This document shows positions 25,701 to 40,700 of a stretch of DNA of 64,000 nucleotides, one piece after another (position 1 is the stretch's first letter; every line of letters begins with the position of its first letter). The DNA is taken from positions 13,826,001 to 13,890,000 of the forward strand of contig NC_087096.1 in assembly GCF_963855985.1 (NCBI RefSeq). The letters are read 5' to 3'. The notes under the pieces are model-generated. The model ran no database searches. It had not been told where the DNA came from and saw nothing but the letters and a program-made list of their open reading frames with translations. The stretch is from Ostrinia nubilalis (taxonomy: Eukaryota > Arthropoda > Insecta > Lepidoptera > Crambidae). A program made the translations under genes and the position numbers.

Positions 25701-28700
25701 GGTGATAATCTCCGTGAGTAAACACCATAATACACTTTTATATCGGCCTGCAGACATAAACTAAAGCGGAGCTTTCTCCTTGCAACACATCAAGTAAAAT
25801 ATTCCTCTATGCCATGAGATTATGATTAACATAAATATTATTAATCTATCAAAGCATTAGCGTTATGACATAAACATTATACATTATATAACGTAGGCTC
25901 ATGTATGTTAGTTTAAGTTTATTGAGTTGGAGAGCTCTACCTACAATGACTCATCAATTTTTGCTTCTACTTGAATGCAATACATTCTCTGTTAGGAGAA
26001 TGTTCTAATTAAATGTTGGAGAATGCCACATGGCATTAAGTTCGCCATTTTGTACCGCTTTTTGTATGTGTGTATAAATGAAGACTTAAAAAAATTAGAT
26101 AAATAATTTAAATCTTCGCTCAAAAAAATCTAGCAAACTTAAATTAAATTTAAGACAGATTACACAGCTTTTATGTGATTGTTATGGTAACTAAACAGGA
26201 GGAACCATAGCAAAGATTAGTCTAAAAATAGCATAAAGAGTAAATAACATAATAAAACATAATCACTAACTCGTAACTCACTAACAATAACATCGGATCA
26301 AACAAACAAGCAATTAGCAAAAAATCTTGAAGGTCATACGTAATGCTTCATTACATCAAAAGTCTCCAAAACGGCAAATGACAATGCAACATACTCGCAA
26401 AATCGAAAAGTGACATAAATAAAGAATCCAATTTCCTACTTCCGAAATTACTCAACTTGGTCGGTCGATGTTACGCAAGCCCGCATCTTCGGGGTCGGCG
26501 GTTGACATTAGTGACACACAAGATGTCAAGATGGGTTTTATAGCCTTGCATTGCAATCATAAATACCAAATACCTACCTACTATTGAATTTGACCTTTTC
26601 TTAAACTGTCTTCTTTAAATATGTGCACTGAAATATTTAACCAGGTCACTCGCGTTTCTACACTTGTTATTATTCTTGCAATCAGATTATTCTTGAAGGA
26701 AAACTTTTATCGTCGTATCCAATAATATCACTACAAAATTAAAGAACAACATCAATATCTATCAGGCAGTCAAGAACAAAGAACTGGGTCAGCCGCAGTG
26801 TAACTCAGATTAACTTTAATGTCCTAATTATGTATTAATAACTCGAGTATTGATACGGCCTTAAGTTATATTAACAATGCCAAATGATGTGCGTACGTAC
26901 CTACATATGAAACCGTGCACAGGTATGTATCAGTTCTCATACAAATGTTACCTGTACAGAACTCGCTGATCTCGCATGAATCATTCAATCCCGTGAGAGA
27001 AAGTATACAGTATACATGACCACAAGTTTCAGCAGGCTATTGCCAATGCAAGCTCGACTCATTCTAAAAACGAAGACACAAATTAATCACAACGACATCC
27101 GGTACAACTCATCCAATTAGATGTAATTAATATATTGTATCTGCTCATATTTCTCCTATCTGTTCTGAGCACTGATTTAATAACAATATCAGTTAATGAA
27201 AATAACATCTTATATTTCATATTTAACTAAAATTTACACGAACGTAGTCGAATAAAAAATATTATCGTCATATTTAATGTATCATATTGCTGCCCCCCTA
27301 GACAAAACGCACTTTTTGATCGAATCGAAAATCGAATCCGTCAAAACTCCATAAAAAAAGGGGCTTTTCGACCACTTTTCGACTGGTTTGCGATTATAAT
27401 TTGCACTTTGTCTAGACCCGCTGGTCCCTAATAATGCTGTCAAAGGCAATTAGCTATTCTGTCAGATGACCTTCCAAACGTCACGCATCAACTCTACTGA
27501 AGCCGCGACGCTCCTCTTCGGGTGAATTAAAATAATAATTCTCATTCAAAAGTTATAAATTGCTCTTCTTTTTCATACTTTTTATGAATTAAAAACATAG
27601 AAGAATATAATTAGAACCATCTAAAAAACTAAGCGTTTGCAATGTAATGAGGTTTCTTAAGTTCGTAATTGGTACTGTTAGGCGAGCTCTACACTGTGCT
27701 CAAGGCCGTGACGGTGTGTACTAGCTTTAAAGATAACTAATCTTCTGTATTTCATTAAGCTTGCTTAAGATTACGTAGCTTATATCCCTTAACAGCATCT
27801 GACACAGATAAGTACATTAAAGTAACACTTTCTTTCATGTTTAAATTTTTATGAAGGTGTGACGTGTTTCCACGTTTTATGTGGGTTACCGCTGTATAAT
27901 ATTACATGCATTAAATATTCGTCAACATTGATCTAAATATATTTTTTTAGCTCTCGTGGTCATGCTTAATGTTCATATAATATTTTTGTCCTATTTACTC
28001 TTACATATTATGCTTATGCACGCAACATAAATAGCCTCAGATCCAAACAATGCTTATCTATGTACTCTAGGTCAGGGCTTGCCAAACTGTGCGGCACTAT
28101 CCCAAGGGCTTTTGCCGATCTACATACTCGTAGATTGAGAGAAATAATAGGTATTTTTGGGCAGAGGGGGCGCACAAAAATGTGGAATTGTCTAGGGAGT
28201 CGAAGTAAAATATGTTTGAAGAGCCGTGCTCTAGATCAGTGTTTTTCAACCTTTTTCATGACACGACCCCTCTAGTATGAAAAAATATTTGGCGACCCCC
28301 CGACCACATCCCCGACTTTTCGCTTTTTTTTTTCATGCATGTTACAAAGATGTTGTAGGGACCGAATACTTACTTCAATCCATACAACATTTACGCATTT
28401 GCATAATTAGATTTCGGACAAATCTATCTTAAAACTTTTTTGTTTACTTTACTGAGGTAGTTTTTCGACCTCTCGCGACCCCCCTATAGAGGCTTCGCGA
28501 CCCACAGGTTGAAAAACACTGCTCTAGATAATAGAGCAAGATCTCTTCCGTACCGAAGGCTGGTCAGCAAGATCCTTGTCCGATAATCGCCGCACTTGGC
28601 ACGCCGTTAGCGCATCAGCCAGCCCGTTACCGACCGCCGACGCAGCGTTCCGCTACGCGCCCGCTCTTTATTAGTTTAGTTAGGCTCTGATGGACGCTGG

Positions 28701-31700
28701 CTGCATTTGATTTTTAAACATTAATATAACAATAAAAAGAAAATTGGAATTGGCTTGATTTTCGCTGACATAGTTTCGGGGAAATAAATAAAGTAATTGT
28801 TTCAGCAATTGCCAATTATCTGGATTGGAACTACAGATCTTGTAATGGCGGACTAAAATGCTCAACGTTAATGATCCCATCCTTTAAGATTCATAGATAT
28901 TCATGGCTTTAAGTCTATATATGAGTCAACTCCAAAGATTTGTATCTTACGAGAAATAAACTCACATTATTGAAAGTAGTATAAGTAGGAAAGCTAGCAT
29001 AAAATCATAGAGTCGAAATTATGCTACTGATTTTTGGTTGGCGTATTGAGTTTTTTATTTTATTGAGGCTTCGTTTAGACTTGGAATCCTTTTGATAGTT
29101 TGCGAAGAATAGAACATTCTTCATTTTTAGATAGTTAGATAGGTTTGCTAGATTTTTTGAAACAAATTGCTATCCGCAAAAGTCTGCTGCATATGCAAAA
29201 AGCAAATCACAGTAAAGTGAGCGCGTCTTAATTGCATATATCACAAAACGTGGTTGTAGCTCACCGTAATAAAGCATACATTAGCCCAGAGAAAGGAAAT
29301 GGCGAGTGCCTCATCACCTCGCTTCGTAGGAAAGCGGATGCTATCGCTGAAGATTTCCTACACACTGACATGCCCACTGATCTGAGTTGTATAACCGAAG
29401 GAAAACGGAAAGTGAATCCGACGACAACAGGTCTCGTGTACCGCTACCCAATTACAGCGTTTTGAAAAAAGGTTGAAGAAAATGCGGATGTTATAAGAGT
29501 CATTTGTTGTTGAGATGAAACGAAAGGGTGTGCATTATGTAACAGTGTTGTGCGAGACCCGTTAAGGCTGCTCTACCAATTGAAAATGATACAGAAAGAT
29601 GACAAATATTGCTTTTCTTCCCATATACGAAGAACAAAGGTAAACAACAAAGTATGTAAACCTGCTTAGAAAATATAACAGTCAGAATAATTCAACAGAT
29701 AAATAAATATAAAATGTATTAACATCGATATCCAAAAAGCTATAAAATGGGTAATTCATAGCAAGTGGATCACCATTATTTCTTCAAAGTAAACACAATC
29801 GATCGTCCAAGCAAGTGACCGTCCGGCACCACGCGACCTCAACCCTCGATGACAGAGACACGCGCGCGCGCAGTCCGCCCGCAGCCGCGGCCCCGCGCGC
29901 ACCATGCAGCGGCCGCGCCTCTCGCTAGCAATGCGCGACAACTGGCGCCATCTGCAGCGCCTCTACGGGCTCGAGCTCGACGACGAATGCTCGCCCCCGC
30001 GACGCGCGCCCAGCCTAGACTCCCTCATCAACTCCTCAGAGGGCGCAGCCTCCAGCGCCGACGCCTCCGCCCCCGAGGACTCCGACTCTGGCGCCGACAC
30101 CCGCGAACCCGAACCGCCCCGCCGCAACAACCCCGACCGCCACAAAAAATGCCCCCAGAGCTACTCGTCGTCGTCTAGTGGACACATGGAGACGATACAC
30201 GAGGAGACCATGGAACCTAAAGTGTCTGTGAAAGAGATCCTGGCCAGATTCGAGAATCTGACCGAAAAGACTGATACGCCCCCCATACAGGTAACTAGTG
30301 CCAAAACAGTGTTTCGGAATTTGTTTAAGCCTTGTTTGGGTGCGTCGATACTTCGCCGAGCGTTCCATCGGATCTGTGCTATTTCGCAGGAATGCACCCG
30401 CGATGGCAATCTTTGAGAATGTGCTCAATACCGTTTTAGATATTTGCTACATTTGGTGTCGAAATAAGTATCGCTGCGTACCTACTAAGGGGTGTCGAAA
30501 ATTGGTTTAATCAGCTGTTTCGTAAGTGAGATATTGATGGACATTTCACAACTGTGACAGATTCACAAAATCGGTGTTTTACAATAATTTGGCGCAGTTT
30601 TCGCTGCATTGAACATTTGATTTTGATGTCGATTAATGTGATTATCTTGAATGGTAATTATAAATCGGTTATTTGCTCTAGCGTGTGTACACTTTCCAAT
30701 CTTCGATCGATGCTCTCGAGGTTACATTGATCTATTCATGAGGTAGCCATGATAGGTAAAAACTGCTGTTAGTACGAGTATTACCGCCACTCGTTGCATA
30801 AATGATATTAATAGTTCAGTTAGTGTCACATTTATTTATGTAATGTGCCTTTCCTGGTTTTTATTTGTAGAGTCGTAGTAATCGTAGGCATACTAGCTCA
30901 TTTGTCTATTGCTTCCTGATTGGATCTTATTGTCTTAACGCGAGCAACGAGATGTCGTTAGATTCATATATTGTCTGTTTTATATCAAAGTTCTATGCAT
31001 AAACAATGTCATAAGAAAGAACGGTGGATAGGCTTCCGATATGAAAATTCTTCATTTTCGAAAAATTCTTCATTTTCGAAAATAATTTCATACATTAATG
31101 ATTTCTTAGTAGACATATTTTAAACGATAAACATTCACTATTTGTTTATTCAGTTCAAAATACCTACATTGCATTAGAATTTTTGAAAAACACTAATTAG
31201 GTACCCTCTCTACAGTTGCTCAAAAGTGATGAAAAGTCCTCAACGCGTGGTGTCAAAACTTCGTAGTAATTTGGGCAGTCTCGCAACCGAAATAATTAAA
31301 CTTATTAAATGGAATACTCTCCATGCCTACGTCCATAGCTTGGTACTGTTAGCCGTAATTATCCGCCTCTAATTTCATTCTAGAATATTCCAATCAAAAT
31401 GCCATTTCTAAAATTTTCATCGTTTTTGTAGCCTTTATTGTATTCTGCATGAGCATATCTTATATTTCTGTTTATCACTAGCCTTTTCGAGTCTCGTAAA
31501 CTTTGTATGTTGTATGCTCCAAATAAGTATGACTACTTGCCTAGACACTTTATTGATCTCTAGCAAAACACCTTAGTTCAGTACATGCCTAGATTCTATA
31601 AAAATAGTATTTTCTCCAAGCGTCATCATCAATTCTCCGCCTTAATATTGAAACAAAGCAAGCCGGAAATCTTTCTATTTTTACATTTCTAGCGAAAACG

Positions 31701-34700
31701 ATTGCGAAGTCACCAGATGGCTGACAATTGATTTTCTATTGCATCTCCGTATGCTAATGTTGTGGTAATTACTTCAACAACTCTATTGTCACCCGCCACT
31801 ACGCTCGCGTAGGTTTGTCAAAGAAGTACTTTTACTTACAATTAGAAATCCCAATAAACATGTAAAGCATTTATTTTATCACTAAAGGGATCACAAGGAA
31901 TTAGGCTTAGCATTAATAGTAAAGGTGACGTTGCCATTTTTATGATACAAACAAGAATTGCCGCCCAAGTGAGATTCCCTTTATATTTTCGGGGAAAAAA
32001 TACATGAAATTATGCAATTTTTAGGTATGCACCTGCCTACCCTGCGAGAACAGGGTAGGTTATGTGAGGCTACCCTTATCAGAAGGCTGAGAACCCAGGT
32101 GCTCCGTCGTGGGGAAATCCGGACAAATCTTTAAACTAAACTAAACTAAACTAACTAACGGGAAACCCGGAACAAAGCCTTCGACTACCACACTCCCTCC
32201 CGGAACAAAGCCTTCAACTACCGCAGTCCCTACCGGAAGTAGTAATCCCTAGAGTAACCTTCTGCAAACAAACTCACAAGTAATCAGTTTCACCGATCAC
32301 AATATGCTTCCGTAATATCTAATCACTATCCACATAATGTCTCCGATAGTTTCTAGTCTCAGTAGGCCACCATATTGCTGCTATTAATTACTTTTCTCTT
32401 CGCAACAGTTTATTTTCATTACACTTTCTGCTGCGCCGCGACACACTTTCGTACCTTCATTATAATATTAATTTGAACTAATTAATTTATCATGAGGAAC
32501 TGAGGTGCCGTTCTTTATGAGGTTTTGAGGTGTGAACCAATTTGTTTTCGTTTTAAGTAATAAAAAGTGCCATTAAAACACTGGTTGATTGGAAACATTT
32601 TTGTTTCTCAAGAAACATTTCAATATGTTCGACATTTGTCCCGTGGAAAGAACAAGTGTGCAATCAGAGCAAAGTTAAGCAACGCAGCATCTTCATTTAT
32701 GATTTTTACATTTTCTATTTAAATTTACTTAATGTCGTTCAAAAAATAAAGCTTTATGACGGACGATGACGATAGATGACGACAGACGTCTGCCTGACAG
32801 TCAGCGAATTTACAGTCACCATCTATCATAGAATTTCAAACAAAATATTACTATATTTACGATCATGATTTTACGGATACGAGTATCTATCTAGTAGGTA
32901 TTTTGCTTCTCAATCTGCTTAATTTGGTTTAAATAATCTGTATCCTGACTCTATCTAATTCAAAGAACTATAGCACATGCAAAAGATAATGCCTTGTCGG
33001 CAGCCATACACAAAATGACCATAGGCGATCATACATAACTTTGCCCATCACATTATGTTTTCACTTCTTAAATAACATCCCATCGTTCGGAACAATCGGT
33101 CTTTAGGATCCTCTGTAACCAATAATTTAGTATGACTTCACTACAATAGCGCACGCCCTCAGCCTCCGGCGCATTCTCGAATTATTATCTAACCTGCGCT
33201 CGCGCAGCAGTTAGGTGTGAACGTGACCCTTCACAAGTCAAGGCGAACCTCTAGCAATAATTTAATCGCTTTATTACTATAACGAGAGAGTTCAAATTGG
33301 ATTAAAATTACTCTACCGCTTACGCTTGTCACTACAGTACAAAGATGCAGTTGGTACTGTGATTTATGGCCTAACAGGTTGCGATAATCCTAAATGATGA
33401 CGAGGAATTTCTAATCCTAGCAACGGATTAGTATAACAACTCTAATTTATCATGGTTGTCCCATTCTTCAACTCGTACTAAACATGATTTATGTTGTTTT
33501 CCTCGATGCAATCGCTACATGTATCATTACTGCAACCTAACAAAATATTTGTCACAAAATATTCAAATTATACAGAGACAGTTTTGAATTTTGAAAAGAA
33601 AAAATAATTTCCTAGAAATAACCAGCTCCAACAAAATCATTGCAAAGTAATAGCTGAAATAATAATAAATAATTCGAGTACAACTGAGTGTATTCCATAA
33701 ACTTTTAATATTTTTGCTGACCCAAGTTTAGTGCTGTGCTGTTCCACTTATCATGAATATTTCAGAATTCATTTACTTTAGCAAAAAGATAATGAAAACA
33801 ACAATAAAACCACAGAACAAATTAAAACCACCGTAACGTAACATAATTTACAATCCCATCTTAAAGAGTTCTGTATGTTACATAATAACTAAAAAACCCA
33901 TAAAAATCGTGTTTTATGTGCCCAAACATTGCATAAAACAAAAATCATAATCTTGAAAGATCTTAAAGTAATTTCGGTACAGTTCTTTACTGTTATTAAA
34001 TACTTTCAGAATCGCTTTTGTTTTACTAAACTTCATAAAAATTTAATGGTCTTATGTTACAACATTAACTTTGTTGTTCACGTGAACTATGGTGAGAGCA
34101 CTTCACTTTGACCGTAACGATCCATCATCAAGCAATACCCATTCACCAATTAAATTGTTGTTACTTTTTTACGCTGTTACGTCAATTGAACTGATGACAT
34201 TTGAAACATCTTCGTATACTTACGACATCTCTAGGAGCTCTAACATTCGACTGCATCTTGAGTTCTTGACCAATAATAGTTAAAATGTTGGTTTATCAAA
34301 AATATTGTAATCCCTGAAAATGCTGATGCTATTCTGAAAACCTACAAGCATTCGATTTACAAATCGCATACTAAATAGCTCAAATTGAATTATACGTTAC
34401 TTACTAGTATTTAAAGGTTCAAAAATAGATCGCAGCAAAAAAAGTTTCGTTTTTTCCTAGGCTATCTACAATCTACTTAGATCAGTGATCTTTGACAGCA
34501 CAAAAACAAAACAAACGATATTTTTTTAAACCTAGCTGCTGTGCCTACATACTTGTTGACAGTTTGGATTGAAACTTTTATTGATTCACGGTTATTTACT
34601 TGTATTTCTTTGATGATCTAACATGGAGTCGCGGGAGAAGCCTACATACATACAGCGAATGTCGTAAGGAACAACAATGGTTACAACGTCAATACTTTTC

Positions 34701-37700
34701 GTAATTGATGTAAAAAGTGAAAAAAATCGTCACAATGAATGCTCGGGGGAAAGTTGATCGTATGCGTGTGCACAGACAGACAGACAAAGCTGTCAATAGT
34801 AAAGAATTGCGTGTTATTATGTGCAGTTGTCTTGTAATTTGCGAGAAACCATCGTTATGGGCCGTGGTCGCATGGAGTTATGTTGCTTGATGGGGGGGCC
34901 CTTAGAATTACACTTTAATGACTATTACGAGTGCCTTTTCAACTTAGGGACTTCTTTACTAATGTGAAAGAAAGTTGATAGAGATTCTTATCCTACAGAC
35001 GTCGACATAATTATCTTAAGCTAAAGATGTCTAATGTTGTTTTACAAGTAGTTTTTCATCACAATACCATGTTAAAAACGTTTTACTATATTTCATAGAA
35101 TGTTACGAATAGGAATCTCTGACAGATGTGTTTACGTGTTTAACATTATTGTCAATGAATAGAATACTGTTGACCTTGGAAGTTTCCTGTCTACATTTTC
35201 TAACTGACTATGCAATTTATCCCTGATAGGTTTTATGGCGCATTGTTCATAGAGTAACCAATATTACAAACCGACTGCTTCACATTCGTTAGGTCATCTG
35301 CCATTCATCCATGGCCTGGGAAAATGTCGGACGAATTTGCCACGTCAATATGCTTCGGTTACGTAAGCATGATGTTTGTCGCCAAATAAATTCGCCACGA
35401 GTCCCCAGTGATGCCGGCCGGTGACAATCGTGCGCATCCGAGCATGCTTCCGTTTCCGAATCATGTGCGCACGCGCATCAAACGAATTTCCATCGTATTT
35501 GTTTACGAATAAAGCATGTTATGCAGCATCAGTTAAAGCTATTTACGAATCATGTAGATATAAAATGCAGACGCTTTTGAACCGTATTTCGTTACAAATA
35601 AGGAAGTGTAATATCGCATGACGCGCCATGAATGTGAATCTGTAACGAATCAAATCGTGTGAAATGCTCGCTTCGTGTTGTTTGGTTATCACAATGGTTA
35701 ACTTGCTAATCGCGTGTGTTGACATCTGTGTTGACAATAACAACGTCGTTCAATTTTTGCAATGTTTTTCAAAGATGTCACCTTGGGTATAACATTAGCA
35801 TGACTCAATATTTGAAAAATAAAATACGTAATACAGATGTGATTGAATTTTACCTTGTGCTTTGGACTTTTATGAGGGTTCTTTCAAAAAAGAAACTAAC
35901 GCCCGGATTCACAAACATTACTGTGAAGTCTCACAGTGCGCGTGGACGCACAGGGTCACACACGAACCAATCACAGAGCTCTATTCTTTCAACGCCGTGC
36001 GTTCGATTTGCTGCTTCACGTTTGTGAATTACTAAATCAGTAATGTCAAAAGTCAAAGTCAAAATTTCTTTATTTGTTTAGACTAATAAATAGTTCTTAC
36101 AAATCGTCATTTTGCTCTTAAGGAGCCTCTACATGTCTCATAATCTTTTTACCCTACCAGCGCTTCGAGACCAACATTTGGCAAGTGCTGAGAAGAAGCG
36201 CCGCAACAAACTCAGTCACCACTGTCTGCCGGTTAATATAAATAAATAGAAATAGCAGTAGTAGGTACATTCGATTCAGGAGCAGTTCACTGAATTTACC
36301 ATGCATTCTTGTATAGTGTATAATGGGTATACAAAATTGCGTGGTATATTAAACAAGGTAGTGACGTGCTAATATCTAGACTTACAGATTACATACTTAA
36401 ATACTAGTAGAAATGACTCGCATACATAAATTGGAATAACTTGGATTGACCAGTCCCCGAAAGCAGCGCCTGTTCACAGACATGACGAGTGAACCAGCCA
36501 TCGCTTCACTCGACCATATTAGAGGGAATGTAACGACCCGCCTCACTACGCCACCACCCCAGAGACATTTTAGTGAGAATGACAATACCAAGTTATCTCT
36601 TAGAAAAAAAAAAACAATGATAAAGCTAAGTAACAGTCCAGATTGAGAAGCATGACACTATAACATTTTAGAAAATTAGATTAGTTTATACATTACTTTT
36701 CATAGCACTATTTTAATTCTTTTTAGTGCGAGCATGAGAGGACCATAATCCTACTCCCAGGATGACTTATCATTAAGAAAATCTCGAGTTGTATAATAGG
36801 CTTTTTTAAGCATGTGATCTTTAACTATACCTTTAAATTTATTGTACGGTAGCTCTTTATATTTATCAGGGACTTTGTTATAAAAATGGATACCTTGTCC
36901 CATAAAGGTGGCAAACACTTTATTAAGTCTAAAAGCGGGTATAGCCAATTTATTTTTATTTCTAGTATTGATTTGGTGAATATCACTTTTCTTTTTGAAT
37001 TCATTAATATTTTGTTGAATAAATAGAATACAGTTTAAGATGTATTGTGAAGCGGCCGTGAGAATGCCAATTTCTTTAAACAATTCTCTAAGGGACGCTC
37101 TTGCTTTCATTTTATACAAGTATCTTATGGCACGTTTTTGCAAAATAAATATTGTTTCAAAATCTGCAGCTTTGCCCCATAGCATGATTCCATATGACAT
37201 TAGGCTATGAAAGTAGCTAAAGTAGACTAAGCGAGCTGTTGAAACATCGGTTAATGACCGTATTCTTTTTATTGCAAAAGCCGCTGAGCTGAGCTTTCCC
37301 GCCAGAGTTTCTATATGGGGGCCCCACTGGAGTTTTGAATCCAGGGTAATTCCCAGAAATACAGTAGATTCTACCAGATCGATTGCATTATTATTAAGTT
37401 CTATTTGGGTACTAACTGTTTTTACGTTAGGCAAAGAGAATTTTATACATTTTGTTTTCTTTGCATTCAGTTGTAGATTATTTGTAGTGAACCAACTTAA
37501 AACTCTTGTTAGTGCATTATTTACATCGTCAAAGTTATTTTTACTTCTATCAATATTAAAAATCAAAGATGTGTCATCAGCAAATAACACGATTTCGCAA
37601 GAGTCTTTAACAAAATATGGTAGATCATTAATGTATATAAGAAACAAGAATGGACCCAGAATGGACCCCTGCGGAACTCCCATTGTCACAGGTGACCCAG

Positions 37701-40700
37701 AAGACAAAACACCATTTATGTCGACTTTTTGAACTCTAAAGTTTAAATAGGATTGTATTAAATCCAAAGCCGAGTCCTTTACCCCATAATAGTGCAGTTT
37801 GCGAATTAGCGTTTGATGTTCTACGCAGTCAAAAGCTTTTGAGAGATCACAGAAGACCCCTAGTGCATTTTGAGAATTCTCCCAAGCCTCGAAGATATGC
37901 TTAAGTAGTGCAACCCCGGCATCGGTGGTGGAACGACCCTTGGTAAAACCATATTGTTCACTATGAAATAGTTTATTAGAGCCAAAGTGAATCATAAGTT
38001 GCTCCTGTATGATTTTTTCAAAAATCTTGCTCAAAGCGGGCAAGATAGAAATGGGTCTATAATTGCCAGGGTCGGTTTTGCTACCAGACTTAAATAATGG
38101 CATTAGTCTACTGTGTTTCATGAGGTCGGGGAAGATTCCCTTATCTATGCAATTATTGTATATTATCGCTAACTGTGGGGAAATTATATCAATAATGTGT
38201 TTGACTATCTTGACAGAGATGCCCCAGATATCAGTTGTACTCTTTACATTTAAAAGATTAAAAGTTTTAGTGATATCTAATGGAGTAATATGTTTAAAAG
38301 AGAAGTGCGAGTCACAGGGTGTCACGTGGGTTTTCAATATTTCTTCAGCCTCGGAGGGAGATGACTTTAAGTTGGCAGTTGTTGCTGAAGCTATATTAAC
38401 AAAAAATTTGTTAAAAGCTTCTGCTACATCTTTATCTGCAGATATCAAATTATCGTGAACTTTGAGAGAAAAGTCATTATCTCTTGGTTTTAGTTTACCA
38501 GTCTCTCGGTTGATAACATTCCAAGTTTCTTTTATTTTATTACTGGCGTTCCCTATCTTGTCCCGAATATAAAAAGACTTAGCCATGAAGCAAACCTTCT
38601 TAAAAATTTTTGAATACTTTTTCACATGTTCAAGAAAAGATATACTATTATTATACTTTTTCATGCCATAAAGCTCATATAACGTATTTCGACTTTTGTA
38701 TATTCCCTTAGTAGCCCAGTCACTAAACTTAGATTTGGTATTTGGTTTTAATGGCTTTACAGTAAAAACTTTGTCATGTTCGGTTTTAATACATTCGAAA
38801 AGGTTATTGTAAAGAGCATCTGGGTCTCTCTGCACGTACGGGACTAAATTAATAAATTTTCTATTACATTTTTTTTTTTTTTTACATTTTTTTTTTTTAA
38901 TCGAAATGTATTTTGTTTATTATTATTGAATGTATAATATCATCATTGTTAATTAATTAATTATTTTAGTTGAATTTTTATAGTCTTAGAGACTTATTTA
39001 TTTGGACATAATTGTGTGCTTTCTGTTTCACTGTATGTTGCATGCCAATTGTCGTTGGTTAGATGTGTGAAACGAACATTCATTGTTTATCACTACTTTG
39101 TACCACATTTACCGCAATAAAGAAATTCTATTCTATTCTAAATGCAATTTATTTCCAAGATTATTCTTAAAACGGTCTAGACGACTAATGGTTACAGGTC
39201 TACATACGGCATTTTTGTTACTTGTATTATTAGAATTATTAAAAATAAATTCTACTTTAATACCACAGTGATCTGACGTAAGATTGTGTATGACAGCTTT
39301 TTTGTCAGGGACACAGCTAGAGAAAATATTATCTAGACAAGTAGCTGTGGTTTCCGTAATTCTAGTTGGCTCCTTAAATTGACTAAACAAATTAAATGAC
39401 TTAAAAAGGGAAAGTAGTCTTACAGAATATGATGATGAGCTATCTAGTAAATTGACGTTAAAATCTCCACAAACTAAGACCTTTTTGTTGCTGTTACAAG
39501 TTTTATTAAGAGCATCCTCAATAGCCGCTTCAAAAATACCAAAGTCCCCGGAAGGGGGTCTATACACACATACAATGATGTAACTCTCAAGCTCGACACA
39601 GGAAATTTCGATAACACGCTCAACTGATAGCCCTACTACATCTTTGCGTTCTTTACATTTAATATTATTATTGACAAATATTAAGGAGCCTCCGTGAATG
39701 GCAGACTTCCTGTAAAACGCGCTACATAACTGATAATTATCTATGTAAAAAGAGCTTTCATATTTCTTAAGCCAGTGTTCAGTAACACACATTACATTAA
39801 TGTCAAAACTTTTTAAGAAAAGCTCTATTTCTAAAACTTTGCTGGCCAAGCCTTGAATATTTTGATGAACAATCTTGAATGTTCCAGACTTGGCCTTTGT
39901 CGAGTGCCTCAGTTTAAACAACTAGTAGTAGGTACAGTTTTAATATTATTATTTACATAGTGAGAAATCAAATTATTAGTACCCTGATTATGATTATTTT
40001 TATAAATATGATTACATTTAATATTGTATGCAATCAAAGAGGCTAATTTATTCTTTAATTTTTTAGAGAGATACATTGTATCTACAGTCAACTTAAAGTT
40101 AGAAATAAATTTATTTATGTCAAAAAGTAAAAGTGCGTCGCTATGACGATAAGTCAGGTTATACATTAGTATATTTAAATCAAATATTTTCTTGTTGATC
40201 TTATTGACATTATACCCTGAATTTACATAGGGTAAAGCACACAAAATTATCTTAAATTTTAAGCTATTTTGCAAATCCAAGAGTTGGTCAATATTCTGAA
40301 TTATACTCTTTTTATCTACTAAGTAACTATTACCATACATTATGATAACATTGGAGTTCTCATCTAATTTTTGGTTTTTACTAATTTCGTAAATTATCTC
40401 TGTAAGAAACCTACCTGGATAGCAATAATTCAAGACTTGTGTATTCAAGTGCTCCCTGAGCATAGAACCTACCCCCTGACCAAGCTGATCAGAATAAATA
40501 TAGGTTTTCCCTCCATTACCGGTATCACTAATTTTTTTAGACAAGGCAGTTTCATTAGTTTGGGATTCAGTGAATAATATGTCCTGCGCCGGCTCAGTTT
40601 GAATAGACTTTGGTATTATAGTGGGCTGAAGGCCAATAATACAGTTACAAGACTGTTTTTTTGATAAGGTCTCAAAACGCTCAGTGTTGTAATTACATAG

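Noticed and set aside
30298..30510. 70-codon open frame after the 30290 donor
   Set aside because: Lies in the intron beyond a good donor; no recognisable protein.
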